Shown: positions 46,011 to 53,866 of the stretch, piece by piece
Position numbering within the stretch: the stretch's first letter is position 1
Layout: each line of letters starts with the position of its first letter
Assembly (NCBI GenBank): GCA_002293145.1
Contig: DBCO01000027.1
Span: forward strand, 321,876-385,875
DNA length: 64,000 bases
DNA from: Akkermansiaceae bacterium UBA956
Lineage (GTDB): Bacteria; Verrucomicrobiota; Verrucomicrobiia; Verrucomicrobiales; Akkermansiaceae
Direction: 5' to 3'
Position numbers and translations under genes: made by a program
Notes under the pieces: model-generated
The model's input: the letters and a program-made list of their open reading frames with translations, nothing else
The model's database searches: none
Told to the model about the DNA's origin: nothing

Positions 46011-47876
46011 TGAACCAACATCATTTTCATGGACAGTCGTTTCTTCAGCAGAAATCCCTTTGTTATCGATGATCTTTACGTCTTTGCATTTCTCGACGAG
46101 AACTTTCAGCGTGCCTTCGGGCGCGCGCTCCGCGAGCGGGCCAAACGTGTTACCGCGAATCATTACATCGGCAGCGCAAGTGATCGTAATAGCCGGGCCG
46201 ACGGGCCAGCTCCAGTCAAAGACACTCGGCGTGGTGCCGAAGCCGGAAAACGAATTGCCTTCGATCAGGATCTTCGTGCTATCGTGCGAGATGTTTTCCT
46301 GTGCCTCACTCACTTTGGGTTTATCTCCTGGAACTCCCGTAATTGGTGACGCACCGATGACAATGTTAGGGTGGTTGTTGTCGGTGAATGTGCAGCCGCG
46401 CACCGTAAAATTGCGAATCGACGATCCTTCCTCGAAATACCATTCGGGTGCGGCGGAAATCGCGGGTTGAAAGCTATTGCGGAACGTGCAGCGTTCGATC
46501 GTGCAGTTGGCAGCTTTCAGGTTGAGGCACTTCGCGCGAAAGACCTGAAACTTACTGTCGCGGATGATGGTTTCCTGCCCCACAGTTGCTACGTTGACGA
46601 GCCGGTCGATGCCGTCAATCATGGACTCGCGGCTGAAGTTCATGCCGACGCCCACGCCGACGCGTTCGGTCACGACATCCCGATCCAGCGCGATCACAAA
46701 GGTTCCGTCGGGGTTGGGCGTGGCAGTTGTGATGACGGCGTTCGTGCGGATTTTTTTGTGCTGCCAATCCCAGAGTTCGACTCGGTCGCCCGCGCGGTAG
46801 TCGCTGTTTTTCGCCTGCACGAGCAGCGTCCGATTGTCTTTCTGCTCGATGATGCGCGTGTAATTGGACAGTATATCAATGCCGTCGTCGTCGATCTTGG
46901 AAAAGTCACAGTGATCGAGCAGAAGCTTTCCGCGCAGCCCGCTGACCTGACCGCCACCCGCGCAGGAATAGAGTCGATTTGAGCCGGCAGGCACTCCGAT
47001 CACAAAGCGTCGGAACGTCGTGGTGCCTTCCAGTCCTCTAATGTAAAAGCCCGCGTTGGCGCCGCCGCCCCAGTAATTGATGTCTTCTAAAGTCGTGTCG
47101 CGAAGATTGCTGAGGACGAAAGCGTGGCTGCGGCTCTCGGTGTAGATGAAAAATTTCTTGCCAGCCCAATTTTCAATATGAGGTGGCCCTTGTAGCTTCC
47201 ACTTCCACGTGCGCTCTCCAGTTTTTACCATTTCAATTGGGTTGGGCCAATGGCGGTCGAGTTGATAGTAATTCTTATCGGGAAATACAAACGGATGCAC
47301 CTGCGAGCCTTTGAACGACGGATCGTTTGGCGCGGGATAGCCGGGGTCCATCGAAACTTCACAGGTCATGTTCGGGATGTCCACCGCCGTAATCATGCCC
47401 TGCGTGTAGCCCAGAGGGTCGTGATCAATCGAGATTTTCCGAACGGTTACGCTCTTGCTGTCATCGAGGCGAAAGACCGGTTCGTCCAGATCACCCGAGA
47501 CAATAGTCGCGTCGCCTTCGCCTTGAAACGTCAGCCCGTTAGCACCCGTGATGCGAATCGACTTTTCCGCTCTCGTTGCCGTTTTGTAGCGGCCGGAAGG
47601 TAACCAGACGACGGCTCCCGCGCCCTGTTTCTGTGCCTCAACAATGGCGGCATTGATTGCGACTGTATCGTCGGTCACGCCGTCGCCTTTGGCACCAAAA
47701 TCTTTGACATTGATCGGCTTCAGCTCGACTGGCGTTTCCGCCGCCGAGACGGTGGCAATCGTCGATAGGGCGAGCGCGATGGCTACGCACAGGAAGTGCC
47801 GGCCCGAGAGATGAGTTGAGTCGTGGTGATTCACAGTCTTTGTTAAAGGAGATTCGTTGATGTAATTGGCAGACAT
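46002..47876 (-). CDS. Secreted right-handed beta-helix protein (GH28/GH110-like)
   Basis: A 624-residue protein with a signal peptide ending near TVSAAE. NVKDFGAKGDGVTDDT (57-71) is the pectate-lyase/GH28-type opening. The conserved family box IDHDPLGYTQGMITAVD is at 150-166, and the Asp cluster in FSKIDDDGIDILSNYT (326-340) is the likely active-site strand. Repeated strands such as CTIERCTFRNSF and NFTVRGCTFTDNN follow. Predicted periplasmic or surface glycosidase/lyase-like enzyme, substrate unknown. It follows the GH110 gene by 110 bases with no operator of its own. Confidence 0.85.
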   Translation of the reverse strand: MSANYINESPLTKTVNHHDSTHLSGRHFLCVAIALALSTIATVSAAETPVELKPINVKDFGAKGDGVTDDTVAINAAIVEAQKQGAGAVVWLPSGRYKTATRAEKSIRITGANGLTFQGEGDATIVSGDLDEPVFRLDDSKSVTVRKISIDHDPLGYTQGMITAVDIPNMTCEVSMDPGYPAPNDPSFKGSQVHPFVFPDKNYYQLDRHWPNPIEMVKTGERTWKWKLQGPPHIENWAGKKFFIYTESRSHAFVLSNLRDTTLEDINYWGGGANAGFYIRGLEGTTTFRRFVIGVPAGSNRLYSCAGGGQVSGLRGKLLLDHCDFSKIDDDGIDILSNYTRIIEQKDNRTLLVQAKNSDYRAGDRVELWDWQHKKIRTNAVITTATPNPDGTFVIALDRDVVTERVGVGVGMNFSRESMIDGIDRLVNVATVGQETIIRDSKFQVFRAKCLNLKAANCTIERCTFRNSFQPAISAAPEWYFEEGSSIRNFTVRGCTFTDNNHPNIVIGASPITGVPGDKPKVSEAQENISHDSTKILIEGNSFSGFGTTPSVFDWSWPVGPAITITCAADVMIRGNTFGPLAERAPEGTLKVLVEKCKDVKIIDNKGISAEETTVHENDVGSKK

Positions 47877-47986
47877 GAGCGCTTAGTGCATCTTCACCAC
47901 TTTGTAGCGAGCGAACTTCCTGCCGCAGTATGAACCGGTCAACCGGGAAAAGTCTAGGTCACATTTTTGCCAAAGATGCCAATCAT

Positions 47987-49804
47987 TCAATCCGAAGAGG
48001 TCTCAGGCTCGCCAGTGGAAGCAGCTTTCGGTTCATCCACAATCACTTGGTCAGAGTCGGTGATCATGAACATTTTGCCCTCCCTGCCATCCGGCGCGGG
48101 GTAGGCGGTAGTACGTTCGAGGCGATTGTTCGTAAAGGTGAGGCCATCGACGGAATACATGGAAAGCAGGGGGAGATTGCTGAAGTGGCGGAAGAGGTTT
48201 TTTTCGATGCGGATGTTGCGGTTGTAACGGGAGGTTTTCCTGAATTCATCCGCGATGCCCGAGCCGACTTGAATGCAGCCGGTTCCCCATACCCCGAAAT
48301 TACAATTGTCGAAGGTGTTGCCTCGGATCACAACATCCCTGACCCCAGCCTGCTCGAACCAGAAGCGAGAGTCTCCTTCAAACAGAATCGCTGCGCCGGG
48401 CGTGTGGAAGGTATTTCCCTCAACGACCATTTTACCACGCGAGCCTAACAAGATTCCGCGCGCCCGGTTGCCACGGATCACACAATTCTTGATGAGAACA
48501 TCGGCGGTGTTCGCATCCGTATCGGCAATGGAATCCCCGACGATGACGTTTGCAGGCAGGGGACCTTCAGTCTCGATGATCGTGCTTTGCTTGTTGATGC
48601 GCGTCACGGTTTTAGCGACTGCAAATCCATCCTCCTTCAGACTGGGCCCGTCGGTGAGTTCCAAGCGCGTCCCTGGTTTCACGAAATCCACTCCGGCCTG
48701 CTGAGGGTGGATCATGCGCACCTCGAAGCGGTTAGGCGCAAGAATGTGGGTGATTTTTGCATAGAGCCCGTGGATGTTGGTGGCATCGTCCTTCTGTTGT
48801 TCGAATAGACAATCCTCCATCTCGATCTTCCCACGGCAGTTGACAAAATGGGTGGCGTCCGCGGTAAGGCTCACAATCCGCTTGCCCCCAGGCGGAGGAG
48901 TCACCTGGATTTTTTTAAGAAACAGATCCGCACTGCGCTGAGCAATCACTCCCATCCCACCGCAATGGTGGAGCGTCATGTCGGACAGATGGATGTTGGA
49001 ACTATCAGAAATCACAATTCCGGGGCTGTCACGCAATTCCGCACCAAAGACGAGAACATTACCGGGCTTGGCCGAGGCATCGCGAAGCATGAGCCGCACC
49101 TGATTGGGCGCGATTTCCGTCGCGGCCACCCCTTCGCCCAACTTGTAGTGGTCCTTTGCCATGAAGGCGGTTTCCCGCTTGTCGGGGTCGAATGCAAGCA
49201 GGTTGCCGTACGGGTAAATTACTTCGCCGCTGGTTACGGTGGTTGCCGGACCTGATGCCTTTTTTCCGTCGGTGAAGACGAGCACGCCATTTCGGATTTC
49301 ATAGGGAAACTCCGTAGAGAATTCCAAATCGACATGGTCGCTAGTGACCGCTAGGACTCGTCCCTCGGAGTGAAACGGGCGGCTGAAATCGAACGAGAAA
49401 TTCTTGAGGGTGACGCCCTTCGAGCCTTCAATCAGGAAAGGCACTAGCGGGCCGTGAAAAATGAAAGTGGCTCCTCCGCCATCGATTTCCAGACCCTCCA
49501 TGTTCGTAAGGGGGAAAATCACCCGCTTGAGCCCCTCGTCATTATTGCTGATGAAAAGGTATTGTTCCCTGGCATTTTCGGGCCAGAAATCATAACGACC
49601 GGGTGGAAATGTCAGCTTTGTCGCCTTGCTGCGACGGGCCTCATCCAGCGCCGCTCTCACAACCGGCGTCGTGTCGCTACCGTCGGCTTTCGCGCCAAAG
49701 GCTGCCATGTCAATCGTGGCAACTTCACGCGCAGTGGTGGATCCGATGGAAAGAATCGTTGCCAGACAAATGGCGGTAATCATGGGGTTAAGATTAGATA
49801 TCAT
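47987..49804 (-). CDS. GH110 alpha-1,3-galactosidase, secreted
   Basis: The 605-residue protein has a signal peptide near residue 24 (MISNLNPMITAICLATILSI). It matches GH110 along the whole length: RYDFWPENAREQYLFISNND, FHSEGRVLAV, KRETAFMAKDHYKL, HHCGGMGVIAQRSADLFL, VSLTADATHFVNCRGKIEM, then QQKDDATNIHGLYA with the Asp pair at 339-340. GH110 enzymes are inverting enzymes that remove terminal alpha-1,3-galactose, as in blood-group B, alpha-gal or carrageenan-type sugars. The start could be ATG 49783. It heads the two-gene unit behind the operator at 49947. Confidence 0.88.
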   Translation of the reverse strand: MISNLNPMITAICLATILSIGSTTAREVATIDMAAFGAKADGSDTTPVVRAALDEARRSKATKLTFPPGRYDFWPENAREQYLFISNNDEGLKRVIFPLTNMEGLEIDGGGATFIFHGPLVPFLIEGSKGVTLKNFSFDFSRPFHSEGRVLAVTSDHVDLEFSTEFPYEIRNGVLVFTDGKKASGPATTVTSGEVIYPYGNLLAFDPDKRETAFMAKDHYKLGEGVAATEIAPNQVRLMLRDASAKPGNVLVFGAELRDSPGIVISDSSNIHLSDMTLHHCGGMGVIAQRSADLFLKKIQVTPPPGGKRIVSLTADATHFVNCRGKIEMEDCLFEQQKDDATNIHGLYAKITHILAPNRFEVRMIHPQQAGVDFVKPGTRLELTDGPSLKEDGFAVAKTVTRINKQSTIIETEGPLPANVIVGDSIADTDANTADVLIKNCVIRGNRARGILLGSRGKMVVEGNTFHTPGAAILFEGDSRFWFEQAGVRDVVIRGNTFDNCNFGVWGTGCIQVGSGIADEFRKTSRYNRNIRIEKNLFRHFSNLPLLSMYSVDGLTFTNNRLERTTAYPAPDGREGKMFMITDSDQVIVDEPKAASTGEPETSSD

Positions 49805-49871
49805 AAGTGTGATTGATTCTTTTTCCGGTTATCTTGGATGGAACGGGTTGCATCGTGAATTGGTGGTTGGG

Positions 49872-50011
49872 TTGTTAGGTTTTTTCAAGCGCGTGATGGA
49901 TGGGTTTTGCGGGCCGCGCCCTGCCGCAATACTTTTTCAGGAAGAGATCATTCAATATTCCAAGAAGCTTGTCATTGAACTTTTGCGTCAGTTTAATGGA
50001 CTTTTGCGGCA
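49872..50011. repeat. 140-bp intergenic repeat, copy 2
   Basis: This segment is about 89% identical by hand count (16 differences in 140) to 51889-52028, in the same orientation and of exactly the same length. It contains GCGGGCCGCGCCC and ends in the operator repeats. The two copies bracket the autotransporter-strand gene 50113-51870, 2017 bp apart. Confidence 0.9.
49947..50011 (-). promoter_or_regulatory. XylR-type operator pair and promoter before GH110 gene
   Basis: Read on the plus strand, the half sites TTGAACTTTTGCGTCA (49975-49990) and ATGGACTTTTGCGGCA (49996-50011) are 21 bp apart. On the minus strand they are followed immediately by ATGACA, a 17-bp spacer and AATGAT (49947-49952), a possible -35/-10 pair. 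This is the class II layout expected for an AraC/XylR activator. Confidence 0.6.
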
Positions 50012-50112
50012 ATTTTCAAGCTCATGATCCAGTGGAGTGAGGCGGTCCGCCCTCGCGGGGCGAAGGTTGATTGTCCAAGAGAGCGGGGTTGAATATGAAG
50101 GGATTGGTTTGA

Positions 50113-51870
50113 TTATTGTTCCACTTGGAGGCGCCCGAAGAGTTTGGTGTCGCCAGCTTTGGCGACGGTGATTTCCACTTTTTCGATGCCTGCACCCTGA
50201 TCGGTGACGACGACACCTGCACCGCCGGGAATGGCAACCGGGATCCAAGAACTAGCATCGAGCGTGCTGCTGTATTCGAAGGTCTGGATGGTGCCAGTGG
50301 CGGCAGCGCGACGGTAGTAGGTGAAGACAAAGTTCGCACCGGAGGCGTCTAGAGTCGGCAGGGTGCCGGTGGTGGAAACCGAGGGATCACCGCCTTGCAG
50401 GATGTATTCCATCAGGTTGGCGATGCCGTCGTTGTCGGGATCTGCTCCGGGCTCGTTGTCCGGGGTGAGGATGGCCGGGTAGTTCGTGGCAATCCAGTCG
50501 CCGAAGGGATCGACGGGTGGGCCATTCTGCACGACCAAAGAGCCCGTGCCGGTGATCAATCCCTCTGAGTTCGACGAGTCGTAGGTGCCTGCTACTTGCT
50601 GCACGCCGCCGAGCCAGAGTTCGTCGATGGTGTCGGTGCCGGTGTAGTTCAGGTCAAGGGTGCAACCTGAGTCTACGATGACATCGGCGGTGTTCGCGAG
50701 GGCGGTGTTAGTGGTTCCATTTCCGAGGCTCAGCGTGCCGCCCTTCACCGTGGTGTTTCCGGTGTAACTGTTCGTGCCGGTGAGCGTCTGGGTGCCGCCG
50801 CCGATTTTAGTAAAGCCGGTGACGTGCACGGTTGCCTCGGTGATGGTGCCATTGAAGGTGCCGGAGCCGCCATCCCGGCCCACGGTAAGCGTCCGGCTGT
50901 TGGTAAAATCGTCGGTATAATTTGTTGTGGTAACGGTGCCGCTGCCGGTCAACGCATCGATGATCACGGCATTGCCGTCATTCAAATCAAGCATGCCATC
51001 CACCTGCATGGCGGCCAGGTTGCTGGTCCATGCCATGTTCTGCCAACCGCCGTTGATCATCGAGGCCCCAGACTGGATCTCAATCAATGCGCCACTACCC
51101 AGTGCCAGGGTGAGATCACGCCCATCAGCGCCGCTGACCAGCCCCCCGCCGCTGAGCCGCAGAGTGCCTGTGCCACTGATGGTTGTGTTGCCTGATGCTA
51201 CACCCGTGCTGCCGTCGAGGTTCATGACTGCGCCCGAGGCAATCGAGTAGGCGCGTGCCGTGGTGGAGAACGCAGCGCCCTGCAACTTCAGCGTGCCGCC
51301 GTTGATCGTGGTAGCTCCGCGGTAGGTATTCGGGCCAGTGAGAATCTGCGTTCCTTCGCCTTCCTTGATGATGCCAATTGTGTCATCACCAGAATCGGAG
51401 ATGGTTCCCGTAAATGTACCTCCGCCGCCATTCACGCCGACAGTGATCAATTTGTTATAGAGGCCCCACGATATGTCACCCATGGTCACCGTGCCGGAAC
51501 CAGTCAGTGCGTCCGCGAATATGTCGTTACCGTCAAACACGTCGAGCGCACCGTTCACCTGCAGTGTGGCCTTGTTGTCGGTCCAAACACCTTTCTGCCA
51601 GCCACCGTTCTTCACTGTTGTACCACTGACGATGTCGATGAGACCGCCCGTCATGGCAAACTCGGTGTTTGGGGCACCACCACCACCGCCCAGCCAAAGA
51701 TCTCCTCCGCTATTTGCGGTGAGGGTGCCAGCGCCAGCGTATCTGTTTTCGGCGCTGAGCGTGACGCCGCCGGTGGTGTCCACATCAGCCGCATCCAGAG
51801 GCGCGGTGGCGAAGAGGGCGACTCCTGTTGCCAGCGAACGAGATATCAGTGGGTTATACTTTGATTTCAT
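50113..51870 (-). CDS. Surface-type protein with autotransporter-associated beta strand repeats
   Basis: The 585-residue protein has a signal peptide (LATGVALFATAPLDAADVD). It contains two copies of the autotransporter-associated strand repeat (GTQILTGPNTYRGATTINGG and GTQTLTGTNSYTGNTTVKGG), each within a duplicated 185-residue block that also repeats NGGWQ... and DALTGSGTV. The C-terminus DPDNDGIANLMEYILQGGDP and the beta-sandwich after it are common in Verrucomicrobia exoproteins. No autotransporter barrel or PEP-CTERM anchor is seen. Probable surface or secreted structural or carbohydrate-binding protein. Confidence 0.85.
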   Translation of the reverse strand: MKSKYNPLISRSLATGVALFATAPLDAADVDTTGGVTLSAENRYAGAGTLTANSGGDLWLGGGGGAPNTEFAMTGGLIDIVSGTTVKNGGWQKGVWTDNKATLQVNGALDVFDGNDIFADALTGSGTVTMGDISWGLYNKLITVGVNGGGGTFTGTISDSGDDTIGIIKEGEGTQILTGPNTYRGATTINGGTLKLQGAAFSTTARAYSIASGAVMNLDGSTGVASGNTTISGTGTLRLSGGGLVSGADGRDLTLALGSGALIEIQSGASMINGGWQNMAWTSNLAAMQVDGMLDLNDGNAVIIDALTGSGTVTTTNYTDDFTNSRTLTVGRDGGSGTFNGTITEATVHVTGFTKIGGGTQTLTGTNSYTGNTTVKGGTLSLGNGTTNTALANTADVIVDSGCTLDLNYTGTDTIDELWLGGVQQVAGTYDSSNSEGLITGTGSLVVQNGPPVDPFGDWIATNYPAILTPDNEPGADPDNDGIANLMEYILQGGDPSVSTTGTLPTLDASGANFVFTYYRRAAATGTIQTFEYSSTLDASSWIPVAIPGGAGVVVTDQGAGIEKVEITVAKAGDTKLFGRLQVEQ

Positions 51871-51888
51871 ATGAGGATTGGGGATGTA

Positions 51889-52028
51889 TTGTTAGATTTT
51901 TTCAAGCGCGTGATAGATGGGTTTTGCGGGCCGCGCCCTGTCACAAGACTTTTTCAGGAAGGAATCATTCACTATTTCAAGAAGCTTGTCATTGAACCTT
52001 TGCGTCAATCTCTTGAACTTTTGCGTCA
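51889..52028. repeat. 140-bp intergenic repeat, copy 1
   Basis: The partner of 49872-50011, same length and orientation, spanning the 5' leader and promoter of the autotransporter-strand gene. It ends next to the stop codon of the 52030 gene. Confidence 0.9.
51964..52028 (-). promoter_or_regulatory. XylR-type operator pair and promoter before autotransporter-strand gene
   Basis: Plus-strand half sites TTGAACCTTTGCGTCA (51992-52007) and TTGAACTTTTGCGTCA (52013-52028), 21 bp apart, differ at one base. On the minus strand ATGACA follows, then a 17-bp spacer and AATGAT (51964-51969). This is the best-preserved of three such sites. Confidence 0.65.
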
Positions 52029-52029
52029 T

Positions 52030-53799
52030 TCAATTCGAGTCGGCTGTGACATCCTCGCAGTTGAGGGTCATGATCGGTTCCAGCTTTTTCGGATCGAGTC
52101 CATAATGTTGCATGTGCCAGTCGCTGAGTTTGACCGCTGTATTGGGCACGCATTTGTTCCCAGCAATGATCAGGCCTTTGGTCGAGGTGACAACTATGTT
52201 AGGAAGTGGCGAATCTGTAATGCTGTTGTTTGTTAGGGAGATCCGATTGTGCGCTCCGGCCGGCGACCTCTGCCCATTTCCAGCCCGGGCTTCGATGATG
52301 ATGGCGATGTCCCGGCAGTCCTTGATGATGTTATCTCGGATCTCGACGTCATTGCTGCTACCGGATTCAAGCCACCACCATTCTGGGGCGATCTGAATTC
52401 CGTGCCCCCAATTGCTGGTCGTCTTGTTGCCGATGATTTTTCCGTTGCTGGCCTTGATCAGGATGCCGCGGGAACGATTCATACCGAAATCGCAGTCCTG
52501 CACCAGGAATCCGTTGCCCATGTGGTTCATGGAGCCGATGACCGAACCCATCGGCAGGTTTACCTCACGGTCAAGCGTGATGGACAAAGCCTTGGTCTCA
52601 GGATTGCTCATCGTCTGCTTGTTTTGTTCATTCATGTGTTGCTTCAGCAGGAACTTGGATTCTTCTGCATTGACCGTGCCATCTGGAGCGATCGCCACGA
52701 CCTTGGCGTCGGGCAATCTCTCTCCTGTGTAGGAAACCAATTCCACTGGATCGCCAACCTTGAGATTGATGTCGCGGGTTGCAAGGATCCGGACTGAATG
52801 TTTATGGCTGCCCATGATCATGTAATACTCGCCGCAGATGTTGACGCAGTCGTCGCCCTGCCATTTGGCGGTGCAACCGATGATCTGCGGACCTCGCACC
52901 GCGTGCTTGCTGTGGAAGGCGTCAGCGTTGCTTGAGCGTAAACGGCGAATGCCGCGCGGCTTCAGGTCGTTCTCTAAAGGCCGGCGATCAATGGAACACC
53001 GGATGTATTTTGTGCCGTCGCAATTGTATTCGAGATAGCTGAAACAGTTGGAGGCGTAGAGGCGGATGTCCTCAAGAACCAGATTCTTGCAGCCGCTGCT
53101 TACGATGGCATGGGCGTTTTGGCCTCCTAGATTGTAATTGCTATTTGTAACGAGAATGTCGCCGACCTCCTCCTTGTCCGCGTCCGGATTGTATTGGTAG
53201 TTTTCGGGTTTCATGAGCCTGTAGCGGCGCTGGCCCAGGGATTCAAAAGGCTTTTCAGCGCAGTAGATGATAGATCGCTTGAGAGTCTCCGTTTTCTGGT
53301 CGAAGATTTCGACACGCGCTTCCAGGTTCTCGGGATAACCGTCAAAAATCTCGAAATCGAGCCAGCGCTTATCGGGTGCCATAGCAGTAATCCTGCCCTG
53401 GGTGAAAGGCAATGGATCGTAGTCCACCGTCATTCCCTTCAAGATGACATTCTCACAGTTCTCAAAAGTAATGGCGCGGACAGTCTCCGTGCAGACCATC
53501 TCCACATCCTTGGCAATGATCTCCACATTCTTCAAATCCTTAAAATACAAGTGCTGGCTGTTCTGCGGCTTGACCCGATAGACTCCGGGGGGAATGACAA
53601 TTTTACTGTCTCCGGACTTCAAACCGTCATCAATGATCTTCCGTAAATCCATCGCTGGTATTTCCTGCTTTTCGGCAACAGGCGGAGTTGCTGGTGCAGT
53701 TGCCTCTTCTCCTTTGGCAATCGCTGGTAAACATACTGTAAGGGTTTGGATGAAGGCTATTGTCGGCATTATATGTCTTATAGGAATTAGGTTTTTCAT
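52030..53799 (-). CDS. Secreted right-handed beta-helix protein
   Basis: A 589-residue protein with a signal peptide near residue 28 (AFIQTLTVCLPAIAKGEEA). The family box VDYDPLPFTQGRITAM is at 125-140. The presumed active-site strand KWQGDDCVNICGEYYMIMGS follows (Asp pair about 316-317), with an upstream Asp in SSNADAFHSKHAVRGP. Later coils include DFGMNRSRGILIKASNGKII and GIQIAPEWWWLE. It resembles GH110 neighbours in layout but not strongly in sequence. Downstream of the 53867 gene by 67 bases, in the same unit. Confidence 0.83.
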   Translation of the reverse strand: MKNLIPIRHIMPTIAFIQTLTVCLPAIAKGEEATAPATPPVAEKQEIPAMDLRKIIDDGLKSGDSKIVIPPGVYRVKPQNSQHLYFKDLKNVEIIAKDVEMVCTETVRAITFENCENVILKGMTVDYDPLPFTQGRITAMAPDKRWLDFEIFDGYPENLEARVEIFDQKTETLKRSIIYCAEKPFESLGQRRYRLMKPENYQYNPDADKEEVGDILVTNSNYNLGGQNAHAIVSSGCKNLVLEDIRLYASNCFSYLEYNCDGTKYIRCSIDRRPLENDLKPRGIRRLRSSNADAFHSKHAVRGPQIIGCTAKWQGDDCVNICGEYYMIMGSHKHSVRILATRDINLKVGDPVELVSYTGERLPDAKVVAIAPDGTVNAEESKFLLKQHMNEQNKQTMSNPETKALSITLDREVNLPMGSVIGSMNHMGNGFLVQDCDFGMNRSRGILIKASNGKIIGNKTTSNWGHGIQIAPEWWWLESGSSNDVEIRDNIIKDCRDIAIIIEARAGNGQRSPAGAHNRISLTNNSITDSPLPNIVVTSTKGLIIAGNKCVPNTAVKLSDWHMQHYGLDPKKLEPIMTLNCEDVTADSN

Positions 53800-53866
53800 A
53801 AGGGCGTTGGATTGGGTATCGGAGTCGAGGAGTGAGGGAATAGTACTTTTTTATTCTCCGCCTGCT

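Noticed and set aside
47877..47986. Fourth XylR-type operator before the 624-residue beta-helix gene
   Set aside because: Only one loose half-site (CACATTTTTGCCA) is present with no partner at 21 bp, so this gene is better placed in the GH110 unit.
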